This document shows, piece after piece, positions 9,105-19,552 of a DNA stretch of 50,954 bases. The stretch is from assembly GCA_028292245.1 (NCBI GenBank), contig JAQGMS010000196.1, positions 1-50,954 on the forward strand, read 5' to 3'. Position 1 is the first letter of the stretch. The number at the start of each line of letters is the position of its first letter. The DNA is from Ramlibacter sp. GTDB lineage: Bacteria > Pseudomonadota > Gammaproteobacteria > Burkholderiales > Burkholderiaceae_C. The notes below the pieces were generated by a model. That model made no database searches and was not told the origin of the DNA. It was given only the letters and a program-made list of their open reading frames with translations. The translations under genes and the position numbers were made by a program.

Positions 9105-9998
9105 CTAGAGTTTTCGAGCCTGCTCGAACTTGGCCATTTCGTTTTGCGACTGCGCCACGCCGGCCTCCGGCACCTGGCTCGCCTGGCGGTCGGCAATCGC
9201 GGCGAACTGCGCCTGCACCGCTTCGGCCGCCGATGGACCGGTCCCGACATGGACGCCACCGGTCAACACGATCTGCGCGCTGGCGAAGGTCCCTGCCCCG
9301 GCGCAGAGGATGGCGCGCGTCGGCGCATCCTCGCTCGCCAGGAACAACAGGCCCGGCGTCACGGCGCCCGGCGCCAGCGCTTCCATCATCGCCGGCGGGA
9401 TCAATCCTTCGGTCATCGCGGTTGCGGCCGTCGGAGCCAGGCAATTGACGCGGATGTTGTTCTTGGCGCCTTCGATGGAGAGTGTCTGCATCAGGCCCAC
9501 CAGCGCCATCTTGGCCGCGCCGTAGTTGGCCTGCCCGAAGTTGCCCCACAGGCCCGACGACGACGTGGTCATCACGATGCGGCCGTAGTTGCGGGCCTTC
9601 ATGCCGTCCCACACGGCCTTGGTGCAATGAAAGGCGCCCATCAGGTGCACGTCGAGCACCGACTTGAAATCGTCGGCTTCCATTTTCGCGAACGACTTGT
9701 CGCGCAGGAAACCGGCGTTGTTGACCAGGATGTCGATGCCGCCGAATCGCGCGACCGCGGCGTCGACCATTTGCTTGACCGCTTGCGGATCGGTCACCGA
9801 AGCGTCGAACCCCATGGCCGTTCCGCCGGCCGCTTCGATCTCGCGCGCCACTTCGGCCGCGGGCGACGGCCCGCCCGCGCGCGGCATGTCGTTGACGACC
9901 ACCTTCGCGCCCCGCGCCGCCAGGGCCAATGCGTGCTGGCGCCCGAGACCCGCGCCCGCCCCGGTGACGAGCGCCACCCGGCCTGTGAAGTCGATCAT
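9105..9998 (-). CDS. SDR dehydrogenase resembling the HSD17B4 (MFE-2) dehydrogenase domain
   Basis: A 297-residue NAD(P)-dependent SDR. The cofactor motif TGAGAGLG is at 12-19, NNAG at 93-96, Ser at 146-148, and the catalytic pair Y159/K163 (YGAAK) is complete. The N-terminal sequence and VVNDMP resemble the dehydrogenase part of peroxisomal multifunctional enzyme type 2, which oxidises (3R)-hydroxyacyl-CoA. It overlaps the MaoC hydratase gene by four bases, so hydratase and dehydrogenase are encoded side by side as separate proteins. A C-terminal extension of about 50 residues beyond the core is rich in Ala and Gln. The substrate assignment is inference. Confidence 0.87.
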   Translation of the reverse strand: MIDFTGRVALVTGAGAGLGRQHALALAARGAKVVVNDMPRAGGPSPAAEVAREIEAAGGTAMGFDASVTDPQAVKQMVDAAVARFGGIDILVNNAGFLRDKSFAKMEADDFKSVLDVHLMGAFHCTKAVWDGMKARNYGRIVMTTSSSGLWGNFGQANYGAAKMALVGLMQTLSIEGAKNNIRVNCLAPTAATAMTEGLIPPAMMEALAPGAVTPGLLFLASEDAPTRAILCAGAGTFASAQIVLTGGVHVGTGPSAAEAVQAQFAAIADRQASQVPEAGVAQSQNEMAKFEQARKL

Positions 9999-10462
9999 GG
10001 CCTCTTCTCCATCAGGAAGATCAGCGTCTGGGCCACCAGCGCGGGGGTTTTGCTGCCCTCCAGTTCGAGCGTGTTGTTCAGGGTGATGAGCTTTCCTTGC
10101 GGCTTGAAAGCGACTTCCAGCACCGACAGGGCCAGGCGCACGCGCGCGCCGGCCGGCACGGGCGCGAGGAAGCGCACGCGGTTCAAGCCGTAGTTGGCGA
10201 CGCCGCGCGCGTCGTCGGGCACCATGCCGATCTCGTTGCCCAGCGCGGCCAGCAGCGACAGCGACAGGTAGCCGTGGGCTATCGCCGCGCCGAACGGGCT
10301 TTCGCGCCGCGCGCGTTCCGGGTCGGTGTGGTACCAGAAGCGATCGCCCGTGCAGGCGGCGAATGCGTGAATCATCGACTGCGGCACTTCCATCCAGCCG
10401 CTGATGCCGATTTCACGGCCGACAAATTCCTCGACATTCTGGTAGCTGTAGACGGTCGTCAT
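9995..10462 (-). CDS. MaoC-family (R)-enoyl-CoA hydratase
   Basis: A 155-residue hot-dog-fold hydratase. The hydratase-2 signature is present: FAACTGDRFWYHTDPERA with the active-site Asp and His, followed by PFGAAIAHGYLSLSLL. The start at 10462 (MTTVYSYQNVEEF) was chosen over an upstream in-frame start because relatives begin there and the 26 extra residues look non-coding. It overlaps the following SDR by four bases and should hydrate trans-2-enoyl-CoA to (3R)-hydroxyacyl-CoA for that enzyme. A second paralogue is at 20747-21202. Confidence 0.9.
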   Translation of the reverse strand: MTTVYSYQNVEEFVGREIGISGWMEVPQSMIHAFAACTGDRFWYHTDPERARRESPFGAAIAHGYLSLSLLAALGNEIGMVPDDARGVANYGLNRVRFLAPVPAGARVRLALSVLEVAFKPQGKLITLNNTLELEGSKTPALVAQTLIFLMEKRP

Positions 10463-10484
10463 ACGTTCCCTTGTGTGCCAGGAT

Positions 10485-11306
10485 TCAATCGAGCCCGGCC
10501 TGGCTTCGCGCCGGAAAGACGGGCGCGCGTTTTTCGGCAAAAGCGTTCACGCCTTCGGTGAACTCGGCCCGGCCCACGAGTTCACGCTGCCGCGCGCATT
10601 CGTAGTCCAGTTGGGCGGCCAGCGTGTTGGAAGCAGCCGCGTCGATCGCGCGCCTGGCTTCCAGCGCGGCGTGGGCCGGCAGCCTGGCGAGCTGGCGAGC
10701 GGCCTGCATCGCACGGCCCATGAGGTCCCCATCATTCACGCACTCGGCGACAAGTCCCCAGGCGGCCGCCTCTTCCGCCGAAATCCGGTCGTGCATGAGG
10801 CAGATGCGCAACGCGCGCGCCCGGCCGAGGGCGCGCTCCAGGAACCAGGTGGTCCCCAGGTCGGGCACCACGCCGAGCCGGGTCAGGAAGGGCAGGTAGA
10901 AATAGGAGGATCGTGCCGCCAGCACGATGTCCGCTGCCAGCGCGATGCCGACTCCGGCACCGGCAGCCGGGCCATTCACGGCGCTCACGATCGGAACCGG
11001 CAATTCGCGCAGCCCGAGGATGAAGGGCTGCGTGACGCGCACCATCGCATCCGCCACCTGGTCGCCCCGCGCGGCCGGCGACATCGGTCCTGCGTTGATG
11101 GTCGCCAGGTCGGCACCGGAACAGAAGGCGCGGCCCTCGCCGGTCAGGACGAGCGCGCGAATCGACGTGTCGGCCCGCACCCGCTCGATGATGCCGGCCA
11201 GGCCTTGCTGCATCTGGGGCGACAGGGGATTGAGGTGCTCCGGATCGTTGAATGCGGCCGTGGCGATTCCATCGTCACAGGTGATGCGGATGAATTCGTT
11301 GTCCAT
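10485..11306 (-). CDS. Enoyl-CoA hydratase/isomerase family protein (paralogue 1, PaaG-like)
   Basis: A 273-residue crotonase-fold protein. The oxyanion-hole motif GRAFCSGADL is near residue 58 and the second, GPAAGAGVGIAL, near 105. Both Glu residues of classical enoyl-CoA hydratase seem absent (Gly at the first position); instead VVPDLGTTW carries an Asp where PaaG-type isomerases have their catalytic Asp. Isomerase or ring-related chemistry is therefore as likely as hydration. The gene lies between the thiolase (12 bp upstream) and MaoC genes in the block. Confidence 0.87.
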   Translation of the reverse strand: MDNEFIRITCDDGIATAAFNDPEHLNPLSPQMQQGLAGIIERVRADTSIRALVLTGEGRAFCSGADLATINAGPMSPAARGDQVADAMVRVTQPFILGLRELPVPIVSAVNGPAAGAGVGIALAADIVLAARSSYFYLPFLTRLGVVPDLGTTWFLERALGRARALRICLMHDRISAEEAAAWGLVAECVNDGDLMGRAMQAARQLARLPAHAALEARRAIDAAASNTLAAQLDYECARQRELVGRAEFTEGVNAFAEKRAPVFPARSQAGLD

Positions 11307-11318
11307 GCCGTTCGTCCG

Positions 11319-12497
11319 CTACAGCTTTTCGATGATGGTGACGTTGGCCATGCCGCCGCCTTCGCACATCGTCTGCAGCGCATAGCGCCCGCCGCGCTGG
11401 TGCAGCGCGTTTACCAGGGTGGTCATGAGCTTGGTGCCGGAGGCCCCGAGCGGATGCCCAAGCGCGATTGCGCCGCCATGGACGTTGAGCCTTTTCGGGT
11501 CGGCCCCCGTGGCCTGCAGCCAAGCCACCGGGATGGAGGCGAACGCTTCGTTCACCTCGAACAAGTCGATGTCGCCAATGGCAAGGCCGGCCTTCTTCAG
11601 CGCGCGCGCCGTCGCCGGAATCGGCGCCTCCAGCATGATCACCGGGTCGTGCCCCATCACGCTCATGTGATGGATGCGTGCCAGCGGCTTGAGGTTGAAG
11701 GTCTTCACCGCCTGTTCGCTCGCGACCATGACACCCGATGCGCCGTCGCAGATCTGGCTGGCGGTTGCCGCTGTGAGGCAACCACCCTCCTGCAGCAGCT
11801 TCACTCCCTGGATGCCTTCCAGCGTCGCCTCGAAGCGGATGCCCTCGTCCACCTGGTGCATCTCACCGGTGCCGCTGCCGTCGGCGAGCCGCACTTCCAC
11901 CGGCACGATCTCGCCGGCGAAGTGGCCCTCGCGGCTCGCGCGGATGGCGCGCTGGTGGCTCTCGAAGGCAAAACGGTCCAGCTCGTCGCGCTTCAGCCCA
12001 TATTTGGCGGCCACCATTTCCGCGCCCTTGAACTGGCTGAACTCTTCGCCGGGATACTTGGCCTTCATGCGCGGCCCGATGTAGTAGCCCATGCCCGCCT
12101 TCAGCGGCACGGTCGCCGTCATGCCCATGGGCACGCGCGTCATGTGTTCGACGCCGGCCGCGATCACCACGTCCATGCTGCCCGACATCACCGCCTGCGC
12201 GGCGAAGTGCAGGGCCTGCTGCGACGAGCCGCATTGCCGGTCGACCGACGTCGCCGGCACCGACTCGGGCAAGCCCGAAGACAGCACGCAGTTGCGGGCG
12301 ATGTTGATCGCCTGCTCGCCGGCCTGGCTGACGCAGCCCATGATCACGTCTTCGATCGCGGCCGGATCGACGCCGGAGCGCGCCACCAGCGCGTCGAGCA
12401 GGAAGCCGCCCAGGTCCGCCGGATGCCAGCCGGCAAGGCGGCCGCCCTTGCGGCCTCCCGCCGTTCTGGCTGTCGCCACTAGATATGCCTGTGCCAT
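11319..12497 (-). CDS. Acetyl-CoA acyltransferase (thiolase)
   Basis: A 392-residue thiolase that cleaves 3-oxoacyl-CoA with CoA to give acetyl-CoA (or propionyl-CoA) and a shortened acyl-CoA. Nucleophile C89 lies in DRQCGSS, H348 in GHPLGASG and the second catalytic Cys C378 in TMCEGGG; these positions coincide with those of the classical biosynthetic thiolase. The start at 12497 (MAQAYLVATART) is the family start; the longer upstream frame is an antisense shadow of the hydratase gene. It is the terminal step of the pathway encoded here. Confidence 0.93.
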   Translation of the reverse strand: MAQAYLVATARTAGGRKGGRLAGWHPADLGGFLLDALVARSGVDPAAIEDVIMGCVSQAGEQAINIARNCVLSSGLPESVPATSVDRQCGSSQQALHFAAQAVMSGSMDVVIAAGVEHMTRVPMGMTATVPLKAGMGYYIGPRMKAKYPGEEFSQFKGAEMVAAKYGLKRDELDRFAFESHQRAIRASREGHFAGEIVPVEVRLADGSGTGEMHQVDEGIRFEATLEGIQGVKLLQEGGCLTAATASQICDGASGVMVASEQAVKTFNLKPLARIHHMSVMGHDPVIMLEAPIPATARALKKAGLAIGDIDLFEVNEAFASIPVAWLQATGADPKRLNVHGGAIALGHPLGASGTKLMTTLVNALHQRGGRYALQTMCEGGGMANVTIIEKL

Positions 12498-12517
12498 GAA
12501 TGTCCTTGGCGGGCGGC

Positions 12518-13300
12518 TCAGCGCCCGGTAAATCGGGGTTTGCGTTTCTCGAGGAAGGCCGATACGCCTTCCCTGAAATCGGAGGTGTGCGCGGCACGCT
12601 GCTGGAGATCGGCCTCCAAGTCCAGTTGCTGCGCGAGCGTGTTGCTGGCGGATGCCAGCAAGGCCTGCTTGACGAGCGCGAAAGACTGCGTGGGCATCTG
12701 CGCCAGCCGCTGCGCGAGCGCGAGCGCCTCGCTGGCCAGCAATTCGTCGTCCACGACGCGCCACACAATGCCCATCGCGAGGGCCTGCTCGGCCGGCACC
12801 GGCTCGGCAGTGATCATCATGGCGCGCGCCCGCGAATCGCCGACGGCGCGCGGCAGCAGCCAGGTATTGCCCGCGTCGGGTATCAGGCCGACGCGCGAAA
12901 AGGCTTCGGTGAACGATGCCGTCCGGCCCGCGATGACGACGTCGGCCGCCAGCGCCAGGCCGACGCCCGCGCCCGCTGCCGCTCCCTGCACCGCGCACAG
13001 CACCGGCTTGGGCATGCTGCGCATCAGGGTGATGACACGGTTCATGCCGCTGCGAAGGTCTTCAGCGAAGGACGCGACATCGGCGTCCTTCAATGCCTTG
13101 AGGTCGCCCCCGGCCGAGAAGGCGCGGCCGGCCGCGGCAACGACGACGCAACGCACGCTTTCATCGGCGGCAACCTCCTCCAGCCGCGCCGCGAGTTCGG
13201 CCGCCCGCTCCTTGTCCAGGGCGTTCAGCGATGCCGGGCGGTTCAGCGTCAGCCACGCGACGCCGTCCCCCGTCGAAACGAGCAAGGTGGCCTCAGCCAT
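12518..13300 (-). CDS. Enoyl-CoA hydratase/isomerase family protein (paralogue 2)
   Basis: A 260-residue crotonase-fold protein with oxyanion motifs GRAFSAGGDLKAL and GAAAGAGVGLAL. Like paralogue 1, it has Gly at the first classical Glu position and an Asp in GLIPDAGNTW, as in PaaG and related isomerases. The C-terminus SDFREGVSAFLEKRKPRF is the usual trimer-interface end of the family. The start at 13300 overlaps the stop of the CaiB-like gene by eight bases and removes about 56 implausible upstream residues. Hydratase or delta-isomerase activity cannot be decided from sequence. Confidence 0.88.
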   Translation of the reverse strand: MAEATLLVSTGDGVAWLTLNRPASLNALDKERAAELAARLEEVAADESVRCVVVAAAGRAFSAGGDLKALKDADVASFAEDLRSGMNRVITLMRSMPKPVLCAVQGAAAGAGVGLALAADVVIAGRTASFTEAFSRVGLIPDAGNTWLLPRAVGDSRARAMMITAEPVPAEQALAMGIVWRVVDDELLASEALALAQRLAQMPTQSFALVKQALLASASNTLAQQLDLEADLQQRAAHTSDFREGVSAFLEKRKPRFTGR

Positions 13301-14519
13301 CGACGCCCTCTCCAGATTGCTTGGCGACGCCTTGCGCGAGCAGCCGCGAGATTTCTTCGCTGGAAAATCCCGCCTGCCCAAGAACCGCCACGGTGTCCTG
13401 GCCGAGCAGCGGCGCCTGGCACCGCACCGCAGCGGGTGTCGATGAAAAGATGGTGGGGGGCCGGACATAGCGGATGCGGCCCTCGGTCGGGTGGTCCGCC
13501 ATCTGGAACAGGCCGACGGCTTTGAGGTGCGGGTGCTCGGGCAACTGCTCGATGCCGTAGATCGGCGTGGCCGGGATGTCCAGCCGCTCGCACATTTCCA
13601 TCATCTGCGCCGTCGTCCGGTCGGCCGCGTACTCCTGCACCTTTGCGTAGAGCGCAACCACGTTCTTGTTGCGCGTGAACGGATCGACGACACCGAGTGC
13701 CTCAACCAGCTGCGGCTGGCCGATCTCGTTGAAGAACGAGATCCAGTTGGCCGCCGTATAGGGCAGGGTCGCGACGAATCCATCGAGCGTGCGAACCGGT
13801 TTGCGGCCGCCGTCGAGCAGGCGCGCGTAGCCCGCAGGACCCGCCTGCGGCTCGAACGTCAGGCCGCCCAGGTGTTCGGCCAGCACGAACGAAGTGACGG
13901 TTTCCAGCATCGGCACTTCGACGTACTGGCCGACCCCGGTGCGCTCCCTGTGAAAGAGCGCCGCCAGCACTGCGTTGACCAGCGCCAGGCCGGCCGTCTT
14001 GTCGGCCACCAGGCTGGGCAGGTACTGGCGGTCGGTGTCCGATCCGAACGCCACCATGCCGCTGGCCGCCTGGATGATGTCGTCGAAGGCCGGCTGGTCG
14101 CGATACGGGCCATCCTGCCCGAAACCGGTGGCGGCGCAATAGACGATATCGGGTTTGAGCTTGGCGACGGCCTCGTAGCCGAAGCCCAGTTTGTTCAACG
14201 CGCTGACGCGCATGTTGTGGATGAAGACATCGACGGTGGGCACCAGCCTGCGCAAGGCTTCGACGCCTTCCGGCCGCTTGAGGTCCAGGGCGATCGACTG
14301 CTTGTTGCGATTGATCGCCAGGAAGATCGAGCTCATGCCGCGGTGCAACGACACGCCGTTGGCGCGCATCACGTCACCCTGCACCGGCTCGACCTTGATG
14401 ATCTCGGCGCCGTAGTCGCCCAGGATCTGGGTGGCCATCGGCCCCAGCACCACGGCGGTGAGGTCCAGGATGCGGACGCCGCTGAGCGGCCCGCCCGATG
14501 CGGCCGGCTTCGAACTCAT
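13293..14519 (-). CDS. CaiB/BaiF-family CoA-transferase (first)
   Basis: A 408-residue class III CoA-transferase, which moves CoA from one acyl-CoA to a free acid and so activates substrate without ATP. Seen: an N-terminal VRILDLTAVVLGPMATQILGD strand-helix, INRNKQSIALDLK, and a GPYRDQPAFDDIIQA segment carrying the conserved Asp of the family. The start at 14519 (MSSKPAASGG) gives a four-base overlap with the Bug gene. In this block it may load CoA onto the imported acid, in parallel with the AMP-forming ligase. Donor and acceptor are unknown. Confidence 0.88.
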   Translation of the reverse strand: MSSKPAASGGPLSGVRILDLTAVVLGPMATQILGDYGAEIIKVEPVQGDVMRANGVSLHRGMSSIFLAINRNKQSIALDLKRPEGVEALRRLVPTVDVFIHNMRVSALNKLGFGYEAVAKLKPDIVYCAATGFGQDGPYRDQPAFDDIIQAASGMVAFGSDTDRQYLPSLVADKTAGLALVNAVLAALFHRERTGVGQYVEVPMLETVTSFVLAEHLGGLTFEPQAGPAGYARLLDGGRKPVRTLDGFVATLPYTAANWISFFNEIGQPQLVEALGVVDPFTRNKNVVALYAKVQEYAADRTTAQMMEMCERLDIPATPIYGIEQLPEHPHLKAVGLFQMADHPTEGRIRYVRPPTIFSSTPAAVRCQAPLLGQDTVAVLGQAGFSSEEISRLLAQGVAKQSGEGVDG

Positions 14520-15508
14520 TCCGGCTTGATGCCGGCGTCGGCGGCAACGCTGCGCCAACGCTCGATTTCGGTGGCGATCTGCCGGCGCATTCCCTCGGCG
14601 CCGCCGGAGCCGGGCTCCGCGGAAACGCGGCGGAAGAAGGCGCGCGTTTCATCGGTGGCGGTGATCTGGCCCAGCCACTCGCGGTACTGGTTGACGATCG
14701 ACTGCGGCGTCTTGGCCGGCAACGCCGCGGCGGCCCAGCTCAGCGCGGTGAAGCCGGGATAGCCCGACTCGATGAAGGTGGGCACATCCGGAATCTCGGG
14801 CATGCGTTGCTCGCCGCCGGCGGCCAGGATGCGCAATTTGCCGGCCTTGGCCAGCGGGATCGAAGACAGCGGATCGACCAGGCCCACGTCGACGAAGGCG
14901 CCCGCCAGCGCGGCGCTGACATCGGCCGAGCCCTTGTAGGGAACGCTGTTCAGGCGGATGCCGGCCATCTTGTAGAAGGCGGCGAGCGAGAGCAGGTACG
15001 AAGGCGCGCCGGTGCCGGAGTTGAGTGCGCCGGGCGCAGCCTTTGCCTTGTCCACGAAATCCTTGAGCGTGCGAAATGGCGAGGTCGCGGGCACGGCCAG
15101 GACGAAAGCGCCCGCGATCAGCAGGCCCAGCGGGATGAGGTCGTTGACCGGGTCGTAGGGAAGCTGCTTGAACAGCACGACGTTGGTCGTGAAATGCGAA
15201 GCGCCGCCGATCAGCACCGTGTAGCCATCCGGCGGCGCGCGCAGCACGTTGCCGATGGCGATGAAGCCGTTGCCGCCCGGCTGGTTTTCCACCACCACCG
15301 ATTGCTTGGCCAGCTGTCCCAGTTTGTCCGCGTAGTAGCGCGCCGACACGTCGGTGCCGCTGCCCGGGGGAAAGGCGGCGATGAACTTGATGGGCTTGGT
15401 GGGAAAGGCGGCCTGCCCGAAAGAAGGCGCCGCAAAGGACGCGAGGCCCAGCGGCAGCGTGGCGATCAGCGAGCGCCGGCGTATGCCGGGCGGATGTTGC
15501 GATGTCAT
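14516..15508 (-). CDS. Bug-family (TctC-like) periplasmic solute-binding protein, first
   Basis: A 330-residue extracytoplasmic binding protein of the tripartite tricarboxylate transporter class. The N-terminus has RRRSLIATLPLGLASFAAPSFG, a signal peptide with a twin-arginine flavour (the first R pair is followed by S, L), then FPTKPIKFIAAFPPGSGTD, the usual start of Bug proteins. PPDGYTVLIGG and VPYKGSADV are further family motifs. No TctA or TctB membrane subunit is encoded nearby, as is common for Bug proteins in Burkholderiales. Such proteins bind carboxylates; this one probably senses or captures the pathway substrate (inference). Confidence 0.92.
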   Translation of the reverse strand: MTSQHPPGIRRRSLIATLPLGLASFAAPSFGQAAFPTKPIKFIAAFPPGSGTDVSARYYADKLGQLAKQSVVVENQPGGNGFIAIGNVLRAPPDGYTVLIGGASHFTTNVVLFKQLPYDPVNDLIPLGLLIAGAFVLAVPATSPFRTLKDFVDKAKAAPGALNSGTGAPSYLLSLAAFYKMAGIRLNSVPYKGSADVSAALAGAFVDVGLVDPLSSIPLAKAGKLRILAAGGEQRMPEIPDVPTFIESGYPGFTALSWAAAALPAKTPQSIVNQYREWLGQITATDETRAFFRRVSAEPGSGGAEGMRRQIATEIERWRSVAADAGIKPE

Positions 15509-15523
15509 GAATGTCTCCTTGTC

Positions 15524-16579
15524 CTAGAAATCTCGGGCCAATCCCGCTGCGGTGATGTCGGCCCACAGGTGGGCCGCGCCGCGCTCGATCACGAGCTTGC
15601 CCAGGCGTCCCGCCCAGAACGCTTCGGTGCCGTTCTCCGCGCGCCACGACCAGAGCCGCCGCGTGAGGAAATGAAGCTGGTATTCCTGGGTGATGCCGAT
15701 CGCGCCGTGCACTTGATGGGCCGCATTGGCCACCAGGCTGGCCGCGCTTCCGGCGCGAACCTTTGCTACCGCGGCGGCACGAAGCTGCGGCGATGCGGTG
15801 CGAAACGCCAGCGCGCACGCGGCCCGCGCGCTGGAGACTTCTCCCGCCGCGATGGCCAAAGCCTGCTGCACCGCCTGGAAGCGGCCGATCGGCTGCCCGA
15901 ACTGAACGCGGTCCTTGGCGTACTGCACGGCCAGGTCGAGCGCTGCTTCCGCCGCGCCGGTCAGCGCCGCAGCGGCCATCTGCGCGTTGTACAGGTCCAG
16001 CAGCAGGCCGCTGTCCGCGAGCGGAACACAGGCATCGCAGCCCACGCCTTCCAGCTTGACGCCGTCCCTGGGCTCGGCGGCGATGTTGGCGTTGGCCGTG
16101 ATGCCGGCGCCCGCGTCCTTGGCGTTGACGAGGCAGACACGTTCCTCGCCGGGAGCACCGGCGACGACGACGATCGATGCGGCGTGTCGCGCCCAGGGCA
16201 CGGCGGTTGCGTTGCCGGTCAGGCGCGCTTTGGTTCCCGCGCCTGCCGGTGCGGCTTCGATGCGGCAGGCCACCACGATGCCTTCGGGCTGTGCAATTCC
16301 CGCCCGGCCCAGCAGCGCGCGGGCAACCATCACTTCGCGAATCGGCAAGGGCACGCGGTGGTATCCGCTCAGCATCACGAGTTGCAATGCCGCCGCCATG
16401 GCTTCGCCGGCATTGCCTTCGGCCTCGCCCAGCAGCATTTCAAAGCCGCTTTCGGCAAACGACGCCCACAGTTTTTCCGGCAACTTGCCCTGGTCCAGGC
16501 CGTGCATTTCGGCGGCGCCGCATTGCTCCTTGAAGAGCCGGGCCGCGCCGTCGGCAACCATTCTTTCGAGTTCGTTCAT
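15524..16579 (-). CDS. Acyl-CoA dehydrogenase family protein, small subunit of a pair
   Basis: A 351-residue member of the flavoprotein family that introduces the alpha-beta double bond into acyl-CoA. The middle domain is degenerate but the C-terminal helical domain is clear (KDRVQFGQPIGRFQAVQ near 226-242, then VHGAIGITQEYQLH). At the position of the canonical catalytic Glu (YEGT motif) it reads ENGT, giving Asn. Its gene overlaps that of a 383-residue homologue by four bases. This resembles the heteromeric acyl-CoA dehydrogenases of steroid degraders, where two unequal subunits form one enzyme; that comparison is inference. It lies 15 bp upstream of the Bug gene. Confidence 0.87.
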   Translation of the reverse strand: MNELERMVADGAARLFKEQCGAAEMHGLDQGKLPEKLWASFAESGFEMLLGEAEGNAGEAMAAALQLVMLSGYHRVPLPIREVMVARALLGRAGIAQPEGIVVACRIEAAPAGAGTKARLTGNATAVPWARHAASIVVVAGAPGEERVCLVNAKDAGAGITANANIAAEPRDGVKLEGVGCDACVPLADSGLLLDLYNAQMAAAALTGAAEAALDLAVQYAKDRVQFGQPIGRFQAVQQALAIAAGEVSSARAACALAFRTASPQLRAAAVAKVRAGSAASLVANAAHQVHGAIGITQEYQLHFLTRRLWSWRAENGTEAFWAGRLGKLVIERGAAHLWADITAAGLARDF

Positions 16580-17726
16580 CTCAGGCCCAGGCCCTTCGCG
16601 ATGATCCCGCGCATGATTTCGCGCGCGCCGCCGCGTATCGAGAATTGCGGCACCGTCTGCACCAGCACGGCCATCACCGCATTCAGGTTGCTGTCCGGCC
16701 GGGACAGATCGATCGTGAAAATATCGTGGGCAACCTCGGGAATCTTTTGCTCGAACGTCGTGCCCCGGTCCTTGACGACGGCCGCGGCCAGCGCCGGCGA
16801 TTCGCCGCGGGCGAGCATCCCGGCGATGCCGAGCGACATCTCGCGCAGGGCCGTCATTTCGGCGACCAGCTTGCCGATCTCGACGGCGGCGCGCTCGTCG
16901 CCGGGGTTCGCCGCATCCACCATCTCCAGCAGCAATTGCATGCTGCTCATGTAGCGCTCGGCGCCGCTGCGCTCCAGCGAAAGTTCGCGCGTGACCTGGG
17001 CCCAGCCGTCGCCTTCCTTGCCGATCAGCGCTTCGGGCGGCAGCATGACCTGGTCGAAGGTCACCTCGTTGAAATGGTCGCTGCCCATCAGGTTCTTGAT
17101 CGGACGCACCGTGAGCCCCGGGGTGTCCATCTTCAGCAGGAACTGCGACAGGCCCTGGTGCTTCTTCTCGTGCGACGAGGTGCGGAACAGGCCGATCATG
17201 TAGTCGGCTTCATGCGCATATGAGGTCCAGATCTTTCGTCCGTTGAGTTCCCAGCCACTCGCCGTGCGGCGGCCGCTGCTGCGTACCGACGCCAGGTCGG
17301 AACCGGCGTCCGGCTCGCTCAGGCCGACGCAAAAGCTGAGCTCGCCGCGCGCCACCCGGGGCAACAGGTCCTGCTTCAGCGCTTCGGTGCCGTACTCGAG
17401 CAGCAGCGGCCCGGTCTGGCGGTCCAGCGCCAGGCACGAGGCGATGGGCGCGCCCACGGCAAGCAACTCTTCGTACACCACATAGCGCTCGGCGGTCGTT
17501 CTTTCATGGCCGCCATATTGCTTCGGCCAGGTCACGCCGATCCAGCCGCGCGCGCCCAGTTTCAAGGCGAAGTCGCGGCTGAAACTGCCGTTCCAGCTTT
17601 CCGCGCGCTTGGTGCGCGGATAGTCGCCCAGCGTTTGCGCAATGAAGTCCCGCACTTCCTGGCGCAAGCCCTCCAGCCCGGGATCGGGTATCGGCGGGAC
17701 GATATGCAGGGCTTCCATCGCGGGCA

Positions 17727-17727
<1 letters not shown>
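16576..17727 (-). CDS. Acyl-CoA dehydrogenase, large subunit of a pair
   Basis: A 383-residue acyl-CoA dehydrogenase. The FAD/substrate motif FCVGLSEPDAGSDLASV is near residue 130 and the second motif GRKIWTSYAHEADYM near 160. The C-terminus FSIRGGAREIMRGIIAKGLGL is that of the FadE subgroup that has GGTSEI-like sequence instead of YEGT, so the canonical C-terminal Glu is absent, with Arg there. The start at 17727 (MPAMEALH) forms a TGATG junction with the upstream hydratase stop; MEALH at 17718 is an alternative. The four-base overlap with the next gene suggests one heteromeric enzyme. Confidence 0.9.

Positions 17728-19552
<1,825 letters not shown>

Noticed and set aside
10473-12482. Plus-strand frame of 669 codons opposite a hydratase and the thiolase
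   Set aside because: Low-complexity composition and no domains; the minus-strand thiolase has all catalytic residues.
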